Shown here: positions 50,933 through 60,307 of the stretch, one piece after another
Layout of the letters: every line of letters begins with the position of its first letter
How positions within the stretch are numbered: the stretch's first letter is position 1
Assembly: GCA_049324235.1 (NCBI GenBank)
Contig: JBMOLJ010000017.1
Location: 48,949-112,948, forward strand
DNA length: 64,000 nucleotides
Source: UBA1431 sp049324235
GTDB lineage: Bacteria > Bacillota > Clostridia > Christensenellales > UBA1431
Reading direction: 5' to 3'
Made by a program: the position numbers and the translations under genes
The notes under the pieces: generated by a model
Database searches by the model: none
The model's input: the letters and a program-made list of their open reading frames with translations, nothing else
What the model was told of the DNA's origin: nothing

Positions 50933-51613
50933 TTATTGACATAAAGACTGCAGTCCGGCCTTGTTGAGGATGCGGATATGTTTCCCGTTGCGCTCGATCA
51001 GCCCCGATTCGGTGAGCGCATCCAGCGCGCGGTAGAGGGAGGCGCGGCCGAGGTTCAGCACTTTAGCGAGGTTTTTCAGGCTTACCGGAAAATAAACCGC
51101 GGTTTCTCCCTCGGAGATGTCCAGCAGGTACCAGGCCAGCCTGCTTTCGGCACTGGCTTGCGTAAAGCTGTCTATTTTCCGGTTTAAAAAACGTATCCTC
51201 TGCGATAAAAACGCCAGATAGTTCTCGACCAGCGTGAAATTCCGGCGCATGCATTCCGTCAGCAGGTCCTGCCGTATGAACAGGATTGCGGACGGTTCCA
51301 GCGCTAGGACTTCGGACACATACTCTTCGTCATCCTGAAACAGAATGGCGGCCCCGAAAAGGCATGGAGGGGTCAGGCGGTTGAGTATGACCGTATGTCC
51401 CGCGCTTTTTTTACGCACTTCGGCCTTGCCTGAGAGCAAAATGCCAAGGCTCCTGCGGTAATGGTTTTTGCTGTAGATGATCTGGCCGCTCTCGAAACGC
51501 AGCATTTCCGCACGGCTGTCGCTGAGCATATCCTGCAGGACATCGGAGTCCACGCCACGGAAAAGATCGATGGACTTCAAAAGATCCATGAAGTTTTTAT
51601 CGGCTGAAACCAT
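50933..51613 (-). CDS. Crp/Fnr-family transcriptional regulator
   Basis: A 226-residue regulator. Residues about 5-130 form a cyclic-nucleotide-binding-like jelly roll (LFRGVDSDVLQDML at the start, SLGILLSGKAEVRKK in the core), and the C-terminal 60 residues hold the winged helix (FPVSLKNLAKVLNLGRASLYRALDALTESGLI). The cysteine pattern of oxygen-sensing FNR is missing. It is transcribed toward, and 44 bases before, the binding-protein gene, so it likely controls this importer and itself. Confidence 0.88.
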   Translation of the reverse strand: MVSADKNFMDLLKSIDLFRGVDSDVLQDMLSDSRAEMLRFESGQIIYSKNHYRRSLGILLSGKAEVRKKSAGHTVILNRLTPPCLFGAAILFQDDEEYVSEVLALEPSAILFIRQDLLTECMRRNFTLVENYLAFLSQRIRFLNRKIDSFTQASAESRLAWYLLDISEGETAVYFPVSLKNLAKVLNLGRASLYRALDALTESGLIERNGKHIRILNKAGLQSLCQ

Positions 51614-51851
51614 GGGCCCTCCCGCAATAGTGTCTCACATGATACATTATTATAGATGGATGCGGCAGATTCGTCAATGAGATATTTTTCAAATTTATGG
51701 AAAGTTTTATGCAATCAAGGGCAGACAGGTAAAGAATTGCAAAACACACAGTGCATCTGTATAATGGACAAGGATGCAACAAGACGGCTTTGGACGCAGG
51801 GCAAGGCAAGAGTCTGGCATATTATCAAAAGTTTGCGGAGGTAGCATAAGG

Positions 51852-52514
51852 TTGAAGCAGAAAATCATGTCTGCACAGGAGGCGCTTGCGCCCGTTAAAC
51901 CGGGCGCATCCATTATGATTGGGGGTTTTTTGCAAAGCGGATCGCCCGATTGCCTGATCCGGGCGCTGGTCAGGCACGGCGCGGACGGGTTATGCATCAT
52001 CAGCAGCGATTCGGGAAACGAACGCACGGCGGGGCCGGAACTGATGGGTAGCGGACTGGTCAAAAAAGTAATCAATTCCTATATAGGGTGCAATCCGGTA
52101 ACGGTCAGGATGATCATGGAAGGCAGGATAGAATCCGATGTGTATCCCATGGGCACCTTTGTGGAGAAGATACGCGCGGGCGGTTGCGGCCTTGGAGCGG
52201 TGATTACCGACGTCGGGCTGGGCACGCTGTATGCCGAAGGCAAACCCACCATCGAACTGGAAGGGAAAACATATCTGATTGAGATGCCGCTCAAAGCTGA
52301 TGTCGCTATTATTCACGGCGCAGTGGCCGATGAACGGGGAAATCTGGCGCTCAGGGGCACCGCGCATAATTATACGCTGTGGATGGCGATGGCCGCAGAT
52401 TACGTAGTTGCCGAGGCGGACGAGATCGTGTCGGTGGGCGTGCTCGATCCGGAGACGGTCGACGTGCCCGGCATACTGGTCGACGCGCTGGTAAAGGCAG
52501 GTGACGCCGCATGA
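51852..52514 (+). CDS. CoA-transferase family I, subunit A
   Basis: A 220-residue alpha subunit of a 3-oxoacid/butyrate-acetoacetate CoA-transferase-type enzyme. IMIGGFLQSGSPDCLIRAL near the N-terminus is the family's CoA-binding glycine loop; IINSYIGCNPV and ADVAIIHGAVADERGNL follow as usual. A TTG start at 51852 is proposed, with GGAGG 10 bases upstream and the preceding promoter region extending up to there. It overlaps subunit B by ATGA. The acyl group cannot be specified. Confidence 0.87.
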   Translation: MKQKIMSAQEALAPVKPGASIMIGGFLQSGSPDCLIRALVRHGADGLCIISSDSGNERTAGPELMGSGLVKKVINSYIGCNPVTVRMIMEGRIESDVYPMGTFVEKIRAGGCGLGAVITDVGLGTLYAEGKPTIELEGKTYLIEMPLKADVAIIHGAVADERGNLALRGTAHNYTLWMAMAADYVVAEADEIVSVGVLDPETVDVPGILVDALVKAGDAA

Positions 52515-53143
52515 ATACGAAGGAGTTGATCGCGAGCCGCATCGCGCAGTTGCTATGCGACGGAGAGGTCGTAAACCTTGGCATAGGCATCCCGACTCTG
52601 GTTCCGCGTTTCGTGCCGGATGGCGTGGACATCCTGTTGCATTCGGACAACGGGATACTGGGCATCGGTCCCGAGCCGGAGCCTGAGGCGCGCTCGCGCG
52701 ATCTTATCGACGCGGGAGGAGAATATGCAACGGCCTTGCCGGGCGCGGTTTTCCTGGACAGCGCGACAGATTTCGGGCTGATCAGGGGCGGCCACCTGGA
52801 CGTGGCCGTGCTGGGCGCGCTGGAGGTGGACCAGTACGGCGGGATTGCGAGCTGGGACATCCCGGGCGTGCGCTCGCACGGGATAGGCGGATCCATGGAC
52901 CTGTGCACCGGCGCGAAAAGGGTCATCGTGGGCATGACGCACTGCAACAGGGACGGCGCGTCAAAGGTGCTCAGGCGGTGCCGTTTGCCGCTCACTGCCA
53001 CGGGCGTGGTGAAGACCGTCGTCACCGACCTTTGCGTGATGCAGGTGGAACCGCCGGTGCTGGTGGTCACCGCGCTCATGCCCTGCGTAACGAAGGAAAT
53101 GGTGCTGTTGGCAACGGAAGCCGACCTGGAATTCAGGATATAG
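52511..53143 (+). CDS. CoA-transferase family I, subunit B (catalytic Glu replaced by Asp)
   Basis: A 210-residue beta subunit. NLGIGIPTLVPRFVP matches the family N-terminal signature. The catalytic motif, normally S-E-N-G, reads HSDNGILGIGP, so residue 46 is aspartate instead of the glutamate that forms the acyl-enzyme anhydride. GGHLDVAVLGALEVDQYG and the C-terminal VVTDLCVM region are intact, so the gene is not decaying. In glutaconate CoA-transferase the same Glu to Asp change is known to turn the enzyme into an acyl-CoA hydrolase; a hydrolase role is therefore a reasonable inference here. Confidence 0.87.
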   Translation: MNTKELIASRIAQLLCDGEVVNLGIGIPTLVPRFVPDGVDILLHSDNGILGIGPEPEPEARSRDLIDAGGEYATALPGAVFLDSATDFGLIRGGHLDVAVLGALEVDQYGGIASWDIPGVRSHGIGGSMDLCTGAKRVIVGMTHCNRDGASKVLRRCRLPLTATGVVKTVVTDLCVMQVEPPVLVVTALMPCVTKEMVLLATEADLEFRI

Positions 53144-53157
53144 AATGGTTAAATTGG

Positions 53158-53203
53158 AGCGGGGCCGTAACTGCGATAATGCGGAGTACGGCCCCGCTTT
53201 TTT
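53158..53203 (+). terminator. Terminator after the CoA-transferase genes
   Basis: AGCGGGGCCGTA / TACGGCCCCGCT, a perfect 12-bp stem followed by TTTTTTAT. Confidence 0.9.
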
Positions 53204-53278
53204 ATCGATTTTTATGGTAAATGGATTAAAACCATATTATGATTATGAGAAAGGTTTTCAGTGAGAGGATATCAGCCT

Positions 53279-53980
53279 ATGGCGTTCATTGAACTGGAGG
53301 AAGTCCAAAAAACATACCGTATGGGCGAAGTCCTTATCCATGCGGTTGACAAAATAAGCTTCTCGGTTGAAAAGGGCGAGTTCGTGGTCATCGCGGGGCC
53401 GAGCGGGGCCGGAAAGACGACGGTGCTCAACATCATCGGCGGCATGGATACGTGCGACGGCGGACGCATGACAATCGACGGCGAGCTGGTAAGCGGATAC
53501 GATGCCCGCAGGCTGACGCAGTACCGCAGGCACGATATCGGCTTCGTCTTCCAGTTTTACAATCTGGTGCACAACCTGACCGCCCTGGAAAACGTCGAGC
53601 TTGCGTCGCAGATCTGCGATAATCCGCTGGACCCTGACATCATTCTCAACGAGGTTGGCCTGTCCGGGCGGAAAAACAATTTTCCCGCACAGCTTTCAGG
53701 TGGCGAGCAGCAGCGCGTTGCCATTGCGCGCGCGCTTGCCAAGAACCCGAAGCTCATGCTCTGCGACGAGCCGACGGGCGCGCTCGACTATGTCACGGGC
53801 AAGCAGATACTTAACCTCCTTCAGGAAACCTGCAGGAAACGGGGCATGACCGTTATTGTGATCACGCACAATTTAGCCATTGCGCCCATTGCCGACCGCG
53901 TAATCAGGATCAAAAACGGAAAGGCAAGCGATATACGCATCAACGAGAACCCTGCTTTAGTGGGAAGCATCGAGTGGTAG
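53279..53980 (+). CDS. MacB/LolD-type ABC transporter ATPase
   Basis: A 233-residue ATPase for a FtsX-type membrane partner. Walker A GPSGAGKTTVLN, Q-loop FVFQFYNLVHNLTALENVELA (shown by its beginning and end), signature LSGGEQQRVAIARAL and Walker B LMLCDEPTGALD are all present. These mark the MacB/LolD/FtsE branch acting on lipoproteins, peptides or cell-envelope signals. The ATG at 53279 follows GAGAGG. The membrane subunit gene starts one base after its stop. Confidence 0.92.
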   Translation: MAFIELEEVQKTYRMGEVLIHAVDKISFSVEKGEFVVIAGPSGAGKTTVLNIIGGMDTCDGGRMTIDGELVSGYDARRLTQYRRHDIGFVFQFYNLVHNLTALENVELASQICDNPLDPDIILNEVGLSGRKNNFPAQLSGGEQQRVAIARALAKNPKLMLCDEPTGALDYVTGKQILNLLQETCRKRGMTVIVITHNLAIAPIADRVIRIKNGKASDIRINENPALVGSIEW

Positions 53981-53981
53981 C

Positions 53982-56501
53982 ATGAACGAAACGCTGATAA
54001 AAAACCTTTTCAGGGAAATATGGCGCACAAAAGCGCGCTTTCTTTCGATCCTCATCATATCCATGGTGGGTGTTGCTTTTTTTGTGGGCGTAAGGAGCTC
54101 GGGTCCGTCCATGAAATCGTCGGCGGACGCATATTTCGACGGGCACGATATGGCGGACATCATGATCGTTTCCTATGGCAGCCTGTCGGAAAACGACCTT
54201 GACGCCATACGCGCTGTGGAAGGTGTTGACACAGTGCAGCCGGGCATGACCGGCGATGCGATGATGCAGTACGAGCAGGACGGGTCAAAAACCGAGATCG
54301 CCATAACGCTCCGTTCGATGCCCATCAGGCAGACGGACCCCGAATGGAACGGGAAGCCCGCCGTTATCAAATTGCCCGACGCGGATATCGACACGCAGCC
54401 GGACGTATGGCTGAACCGGCTGGAGGTAGCAGCGGGCAGGCTGCCTGCAAACGATTTTGAATGCATCATAGATTCCAGGATAACGCTTTCGACCGACATC
54501 GGCATCGGGGACGTGGTTGCATTCTCCAACAACGGAACAGCACGTGATCTCCAGATCGTCGGAATCGCGGATTCGCCGCTGTATATTTCGTACAGCCGCG
54601 GCAACAGTACGCTGGGGAACGGCAAAAGCGGCGGTTTTGTTTATGTTTCGGGAAATATCATAAAGGCGCTGGGGCCAAAACTTCCCGTGACGGCAAAGCT
54701 CTTTGCGAGCTACTCGACCATTGACGTAAAGGTCGCGGGCGCAAAGGAACTCGATTGCTTCGGCAAAGAATACGCAGCGCTGGTCGACACGGTCAAACAA
54801 CGCATCGAAAAACTCGACGACAACGAAAAGGATGCATGGAAGGTCAACCTTAGGGAAAAGAACAACGAAAGCTACGCAAACTACAAGGACGCCGCCGACA
54901 GCCTCGATACCATCGGACAGGTATTCCCGCTGATATTCTTTATTGTTGCGGCGCTGGTCAGCTTGACGACCATGACGCGCATGATAGAGGAAAAGCGTGT
55001 GCAGATCGGAACCTTAAAGGCGCTCGGGTTCGGTACGGGCCTGATCATTTCCGAATACTTGGCCTATGCAATCGGCGCAAGCCTCATAGGCGGCATGGCC
55101 GGTGTCATCATAGGGTATCAGTTCTTCCCGCCGCTGATCCTGTCGTCCTACGGCGTTGTGTACTCGATTACCTCCTATGCGCCGGTGCTCAATACGTTGC
55201 AGGCGGTGATTGCCGTTTTGGCGGTGGTGGGCAGCACTGCGCTCGCAACGCTGCTGGCGTGCAAAAAGGAACTGCGGGCAATGCCCGCAGCACTCATGCG
55301 GCCGCGGGCCCCGCGCAAGGGCAAACGCATCTTTTTGGAGCGTATTCGAATCATCTGGAAGCGGCTGTCGTTTACCCGTAAAGTCACGCTGCGCAACCTT
55401 TTCAGGTACAAGCCGAGGTTCTTCATGAGCGTGATCGGTATCGCGGGAAGCTGCGCGCTTCTGGTTACCGGTTTTGGGTTGCAGGATTCGGTTCTGGGGA
55501 TGTACGATAAACAGTTCGGCGAATTATGGCACTACGATATGACCGGCTATCTGGCAAAGAACCAGACGCCGTCCGAGAACAAGGCCTTGTCGGACAGCCT
55601 TCCGAAACGGCCGGATATTGACAGCGTGCTGTTTGCGTATGAGCAGGGGATAGAGATCACAAATCCCGCAAACGGCAAGGTCTATTCCGCGTATTTAAAC
55701 GGTATTTATGACGAAAATACGTTTTCCAAGATGATCAGCCTGAAGACGGAGGACCGTCCGCTGAAACTCACCGACGAAGGCGCCGTCATCACGCAGAAGA
55801 TCGCAAACGCCCTGAAACTGAAAACCGGCGATACCTTGGTCTTTACGCTGGATTCAAAGGAATACAAGGCAAAGGTATCGGGCATAACCGAGAACTATAT
55901 TTTTCATTACGTTTATATGAACGACGCGTATTACCGGAAAGTTTTCGATAAACCTATGCCGTTCAACCAGTTCAGGCTTGGCGTCAGCGACGACGAAAAA
56001 GGGGATGCGATAGCGAAAGAACTGCTCTTGGACGAGCGGGTGGCCATGGTGGTGAGCATATCGAAATTCAAGGATACGCTCAAAGACATGGTCACGACGA
56101 TTAATTCCGTTGTATGGGTTTTGATCGTATCTTCGGCCGTGCTGCTGTTCGTGGTGATGTTCAATCTGACGAATATCAACATCGCGGAAAGGGAAAGGGA
56201 ACTGGCCACGCTCAAGCTCCTCGGGTTCTACGACAGGGAGACGTATCAGTATATCTACCGGGAGAACAGGTTCCTCACTGTGATCGGAGCGGCGGCGGGC
56301 CTTTTCCTGGGCGTGTGGATGCATTATCTGGTGACAAACTCGATAGAGGTTGGCAACGCCATGTTCGTGCGAGAAATCGAGTTTACGAGCTATATATTTG
56401 CGGCCGTTCTGACCATGGCTTTTTCGGAAATGGTAAACGTGGTCATGCGGCGCAGGATCCGCCGCATCAATATGGTGGAATCCCTCAAGAGCGTTGAATG
56501 A
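53982..56501 (+). CDS. FtsX-family ABC permease with two FtsX domains
   Basis: An 839-residue membrane protein. One N-terminal membrane segment (about 18-38) is followed by a large extracytoplasmic domain, a first FtsX block of three helices (about 310-430, including EEKRVQIGTLKALGFGTG), a second extracytoplasmic domain, and a second FtsX block at the C-terminus with ERERELATLKLLGFYDRE. This duplicated layout is typical of Firmicutes peptide-resistance or lipoprotein-export permeases. With the ATPase it forms a two-gene transporter. No two-component system is adjacent. Confidence 0.9.
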   Translation: MNETLIKNLFREIWRTKARFLSILIISMVGVAFFVGVRSSGPSMKSSADAYFDGHDMADIMIVSYGSLSENDLDAIRAVEGVDTVQPGMTGDAMMQYEQDGSKTEIAITLRSMPIRQTDPEWNGKPAVIKLPDADIDTQPDVWLNRLEVAAGRLPANDFECIIDSRITLSTDIGIGDVVAFSNNGTARDLQIVGIADSPLYISYSRGNSTLGNGKSGGFVYVSGNIIKALGPKLPVTAKLFASYSTIDVKVAGAKELDCFGKEYAALVDTVKQRIEKLDDNEKDAWKVNLREKNNESYANYKDAADSLDTIGQVFPLIFFIVAALVSLTTMTRMIEEKRVQIGTLKALGFGTGLIISEYLAYAIGASLIGGMAGVIIGYQFFPPLILSSYGVVYSITSYAPVLNTLQAVIAVLAVVGSTALATLLACKKELRAMPAALMRPRAPRKGKRIFLERIRIIWKRLSFTRKVTLRNLFRYKPRFFMSVIGIAGSCALLVTGFGLQDSVLGMYDKQFGELWHYDMTGYLAKNQTPSENKALSDSLPKRPDIDSVLFAYEQGIEITNPANGKVYSAYLNGIYDENTFSKMISLKTEDRPLKLTDEGAVITQKIANALKLKTGDTLVFTLDSKEYKAKVSGITENYIFHYVYMNDAYYRKVFDKPMPFNQFRLGVSDDEKGDAIAKELLLDERVAMVVSISKFKDTLKDMVTTINSVVWVLIVSSAVLLFVVMFNLTNINIAERERELATLKLLGFYDRETYQYIYRENRFLTVIGAAAGLFLGVWMHYLVTNSIEVGNAMFVREIEFTSYIFAAVLTMAFSEMVNVVMRRRIRRINMVESLKSVE

Positions 56502-56607
56502 GAAGGGGCGAAAATAATGAAAAAACGCCTTGAAATACGTGTTTTTATTGTGTGCTTTGCGGGTACATATTAGCATCGGGAGTTTTTGCTAAAGAGAGGC
56601 GTTGTTC

Positions 56608-56715
56608 ATGAAAACCTGTATCTGCAAAAATATAAAAACGAAAATAATTTTAACAATGGCGTTGCTCTTTTTCATTTACTGCACGTGTTTCAGTTTTACG
56701 CCTGCCCTGGCGTGA
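56608..56715 (+). CDS. 35-residue signal-peptide-like ORF (small gene or 5' remnant)
   Basis: An ATG at 56608, with GAGAGG about 8 bases upstream, opens a 35-codon frame. It has a basic N-terminus, a hydrophobic core (IILTMALLFFIYCTCFSF) and an ALA signal-peptidase-like end immediately followed by TGA. In-frame sequence past the TGA stays open for more than 30 codons. It could be a short membrane peptide or the start of a secreted protein truncated by a nonsense mutation. An imperfect hairpin with TTTTT (56739-56780) follows. Confidence 0.35.
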   Translation: MKTCICKNIKTKIILTMALLFFIYCTCFSFTPALA

Positions 56716-56810
56716 ATCGGGGAGCCCATAGCAAAAACAGTTCAGACAAGCGGGGACATGTTCAGACGATGCCGGCTTGTTTTTCATTTATGGATTTTTG
56801 CCAAGTTCTG
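56716..56810. other. Intergenic region after the small ORF
   Basis: Contains an imperfect ACAAGCGG / CCGGCTTGT hairpin followed by TTTTTC, a plausible terminator between the plus-strand small ORF and the convergent gene. No other gene is visible. Confidence 0.4.
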
Positions 56811-58520
56811 TTATTCAAAGGATTTGACAGGCTCTGTCGTGAATACGAACCGGACCGAGCCGGTGCAGCCGTCAGGCAATAAGGAAAAATTGTTGTATGC
56901 CTCGCCCAAAGCCAGTACCGCGTCCTTTCTCGCGTTTAAATCATCGACGGACCCGTTGACGCCCCGGCTGAAATCATGTACGCCCCGGCTGTATTGCTCC
57001 ATGCCCGATGCAATATCCGCAGCGTTATCAGTCAACGACTGTGAACCCTTGCTTAAAGCCTCGCCGTTTGAAGCAAGCGTATCCAGACCGCCGGACAGCT
57101 TTGCGGCGCCCTTTTTGAGCTGCGCAAGGCCTTCGGAGAGCTGGCTGAGTCCATCGGCGATATCCTGCGTGTTTTTGCTGAGCGCGGGAAGCGAATCGAG
57201 AAAAGGCGAAAGCGCATCAAGTGAACCCTGCAAGCGGGAAGCGAGAGTCTGCAGGCCAGATGCCGACGTTTCCAGGCCCGTATGCGCTGCAACGGCGGAC
57301 TGCAGCGCGGCGACCATGGCCGGGTCCACATTGATGGAGGCGAGCTCCTCGGGCGATAATGCGGCTAGCGCGTTGCTCAGCGGTTCCAGGCTCGCAAGCA
57401 GTTGAGACAGATCATTTAACGATGACGCCAAATCATTAAGCGAATCAATCTGGCCGGTTGCATCATTCAGATTGGCCGTATCCGTGTTGGCGGTGTTAAT
57501 GGCCTCGGCCAGCGCCTGTGCGCCATCCTTCAGGCGGGCGCCGCTATCCGAAATACCGGCAATACCGTCCGCCAGCTCGGAAAGCTTGTTTTGCAGCGCT
57601 TCAATACTGCCGATATATGCCGAAAGGCTCTTGTTGAAATCCGACATGCCGCTGCTGTAAGCATTCGTCGCATCGCTGATTTTCTTTCCGCCGCTATCTA
57701 TATCTTTAAGACCGCTTTGCAAGGAATCGAGCGGCTCCATATTCCCGATATCGTCGGCTGTAAGCATGCCCGGCACAGCCATTGTGGTCATCGCGTCCAA
57801 TGCGAAATCTTTTACGGTAGCCGTAACCGTAAAATGATCCGAAATGCCCAGCGCATCGCCATCCATGTTCAGGCTTTCAGATAGTCCGGGCAGCCCGAAT
57901 CCGGCGACCATAACCGTATCGCCCTGGTCGATGATCTTGCCGTTATCCACGGTGATGTCCGAAAAGAGATTCGCAGGCAGCTCGATCATGGTGATCATCG
58001 TAAAAGGCGTAAACAGTTCTTCCAATGAGCCGTTGATGCGTTTCATGTGGCGGTCGAAGTTCGTAAACTTAGCGCTGATGCTTACCTTGCCGCTTTTGCC
58101 CGCAAGATCGCCGGGGGAGATAGCCTTCCCGTCCAGCGTATAGGAAAATATGCATTCAACGGGCAGCGCATGAAGGCTTGTGCCCTGATAGTATACGTCC
58201 TCTCCGCCGGCCTGCCAGGTGATGGCCTCGCCTTTGACAACGGGGTTTATACCCGGCGTGATGGATTTAACGCTTTCAAGGTTCGACCTGTCGGCAAGCC
58301 TCTCTGCTCCCTTGGGCGTTTTGAGATGTACGCTTACAGTGATGGAATTGACTTTTCCGGTTGCGTCCGTATCGGCATAGACCGTCTCGTTCTTCTGCCC
58401 GGGCGGAACGGGCTGTGCGCCCAAGGATGCTGTCGCACGGGAACCTGGGGCATGCAAAACGAAGGCAAACACTATCGCCAATACAATGAGCATAACGGCA
58501 AAAGCTTTTTTCTGATTCAT
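56811..58520 (-). CDS. Secreted heptad-repeat (coiled-coil) protein, YhgE-like extracytoplasmic region
   Basis: A 569-residue protein with an N-terminal signal/anchor (FAVMLIVLAIVFAFVL, about residues 6-21). A beta-rich first part (to about 245) is followed by a long helical region of repeated Leu-x-x-Gly heptads such as LQSGLKDIDSG, LADGIAG, LSEGLAQLKKGAAKLSGGL. These repeats are typical of YhgE/Pip-like proteins and of phage-receptor or secretion-related surface proteins, but the C-terminal membrane domain of full YhgE is absent. The ATG at 58520 has AGGAG 9 bases upstream. It is divergent from the HtrA protease gene. Confidence 0.75.
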   Translation of the reverse strand: MNQKKAFAVMLIVLAIVFAFVLHAPGSRATASLGAQPVPPGQKNETVYADTDATGKVNSITVSVHLKTPKGAERLADRSNLESVKSITPGINPVVKGEAITWQAGGEDVYYQGTSLHALPVECIFSYTLDGKAISPGDLAGKSGKVSISAKFTNFDRHMKRINGSLEELFTPFTMITMIELPANLFSDITVDNGKIIDQGDTVMVAGFGLPGLSESLNMDGDALGISDHFTVTATVKDFALDAMTTMAVPGMLTADDIGNMEPLDSLQSGLKDIDSGGKKISDATNAYSSGMSDFNKSLSAYIGSIEALQNKLSELADGIAGISDSGARLKDGAQALAEAINTANTDTANLNDATGQIDSLNDLASSLNDLSQLLASLEPLSNALAALSPEELASINVDPAMVAALQSAVAAHTGLETSASGLQTLASRLQGSLDALSPFLDSLPALSKNTQDIADGLSQLSEGLAQLKKGAAKLSGGLDTLASNGEALSKGSQSLTDNAADIASGMEQYSRGVHDFSRGVNGSVDDLNARKDAVLALGEAYNNFSLLPDGCTGSVRFVFTTEPVKSFE

Positions 58521-58703
58521 GGCAAACAACTCCTAGCTGGCCCCGAAGCCTTATCAGCCGGTGTGTTTATTCATCGTAGCATATTTTGTTTTCGAGTTAA
58601 ACACACTATGTATGGAATTTGGGTATGTTTTTTCATGTTAATACAGGAGTTTTTGCCACAATCAGTACATTTTTGTTCAAAATTGGTAGGGTTTTCTTTC
58701 AAC

Positions 58704-58731
58704 TTGACGCCTAAATAATGGGGTATATATA
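58704..58731 (+). promoter_or_regulatory. Promoter of the HtrA gene
   Basis: TTGACG and TATATA with 16-base spacing, about 30 bases before the start codon. Confidence 0.55.
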
Positions 58732-58761
58732 GAAATACAGAAGAAAGAAAGGAGAAACGGC

Positions 58762-60033
58762 GTGATGGAGCAGGAGCCAAGAGACTTAATCAAAGAACCG
58801 TATACGGGGGGAATGACAGAAAGCCCCGGTCCGGCTACCGGTGCAAATCCCTATCAATACAATATAAACGGCGCTTCGGGCGCCACGACTCCGCCGAAAA
58901 AAAGGAAGGGAGGGTTTATCGCGCTGGTGATTGCCTGCAGCCTCGCAACAGGAACGCTTGGCGGTGTTGCGGGTGCGCTCGTTGCAGGGCAACCTGCGCA
59001 GACGGTGCAAAGCAGCACAGCGGCAGAAAACAATACAGCATCCAATGACAGTGCGAATACCAGCCTAGAGGACTCGACGAAAACGGTTGCGGTTGGTGAC
59101 GGGCAGACGCTTACAGTGGCGCAGATAACGCAGAAGGTCGGGCCGAGCGTGGTGGCCATTTCAACAAAAAGCCAGGGCGTGACCACGGGGCAGGGCGGAT
59201 TCAACACCGAACAGGTCACAGGCGCGGGTTCGGGTATTATCATCAGCTCTGACGGATATATTGTCACAAACGAGCACGTGGTTTCCGGCGCGTCCTCTAT
59301 CACAGTCCGCACGCAGGACAGCAAGGAGTACACCGCAAAAGTGGTCGGGTCTGATTCGCAGACGGATATCGCGCTTTTGAAAATCGAGGCCAACGGGCTG
59401 ACTGCAGCAACGCTGGGCGATTCCAGCGCGATTAAAGTGGGCGAACTCGCCGTGGCTATCGGCAATCCGCTGGGGGAACTGGCGAATACGGTGACCGTGG
59501 GTATCATCAGCGCGCTGGACAGAGATATTGATATCGACGGACAGACCATGCGCCTTTTGCAGACCGATGCCGCCATAAACCCGGGGAACTCGGGCGGCGC
59601 GCTGATAAACGCGTATGGGCAGGTAATAGGCATAAACACCGCAAAAACATCCGCTGTTGGCGTTGAGGGGCTGGGGTTCGCCATACCCATCAACGACGCA
59701 AAACCGGTCATCGAAGCGTTGAAGACCAAAGGCTATGTCTCGGGAAGGACGAAGCTGGGCATCTATACGCGCGATATCGATGAGCAGACAGCGTCGATGT
59801 ATAACATGCCCCAGGGCGTTTACGTCGTATCCGTCGAGCCTTTCAGCGGGGCGGAAATTGCAGGGATCAAAGCTGGTGACGTCATTACCGGGTTTGACGG
59901 ACAAACCGTTAAAACAACAGCGCAGATCAACGAAATAAAAAAGAAACACAGCGTGGGCGATACGGTGAGCTTTACGCTGGTGCGGAACGGTCAAACGATT
60001 AACGGAAGCATCAAGCTGGGCGAAGACAAATGA
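58762..60033 (+). CDS. htrA: HtrA/DegP-type serine protease with PDZ domain
   Basis: A 423-residue membrane-anchored envelope protease. A cytoplasmic tail of about 50 residues precedes one membrane segment (FIALVIACSLATGTLGGVAGALVA). The trypsin-like domain has the triad His in VTNEHVVSG, Asp in SQTDIALLKIE and Ser in NPGNSGGALIN. A PDZ domain follows at about 325-420 (QGVYVVSVEPFSGAEIAGIKAGDVITG in parts). It degrades or refolds damaged exported proteins. GTG 58762 and ATG 58765 are both possible starts behind AAAGGAG. Confidence 0.93.
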   Translation: MMEQEPRDLIKEPYTGGMTESPGPATGANPYQYNINGASGATTPPKKRKGGFIALVIACSLATGTLGGVAGALVAGQPAQTVQSSTAAENNTASNDSANTSLEDSTKTVAVGDGQTLTVAQITQKVGPSVVAISTKSQGVTTGQGGFNTEQVTGAGSGIIISSDGYIVTNEHVVSGASSITVRTQDSKEYTAKVVGSDSQTDIALLKIEANGLTAATLGDSSAIKVGELAVAIGNPLGELANTVTVGIISALDRDIDIDGQTMRLLQTDAAINPGNSGGALINAYGQVIGINTAKTSAVGVEGLGFAIPINDAKPVIEALKTKGYVSGRTKLGIYTRDIDEQTASMYNMPQGVYVVSVEPFSGAEIAGIKAGDVITGFDGQTVKTTAQINEIKKKHSVGDTVSFTLVRNGQTINGSIKLGEDK

Positions 60034-60063
60034 TGTGCTCTAAATCGTTTTGCCATACATAGA

Positions 60064-60097
60064 AACGCCTCCTGCCGCCACAAGCGCAGGAGGCGTT
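60064..60097 (+). terminator. Terminator after htrA
   Basis: A 12-bp stem (AACGCCTCCTGC / GCAGGAGGCGTT); the T-tract is weak, so efficiency is uncertain. Confidence 0.55.
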
Positions 60098-60307
60098 CGG
60101 CCATTCTGAATACCTCAGGGACGATGTTGTTATCGTTTGCTTTGCACCCGGCGGCAACTCCCTGAATAGTATAAACTGTGATTGCGAATCCTATGAGGTG
60201 CAAAAGAAATGTCCTCACCTGTCAGGGAGGAATAATTTTGATGAATTGGGGCTTGTAATTCGTAAGATAAAGTGATAAACTTGAGGCAATTCTAGGAGGA
60301 TGCAGTA

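Noticed and set aside
56586..56882. 98-codon plus-strand frame
   Set aside because: It overlaps the end of the convergent heptad-repeat gene and a likely terminator, and its product has no coherent features; the shorter signal-peptide-like frame is better supported.
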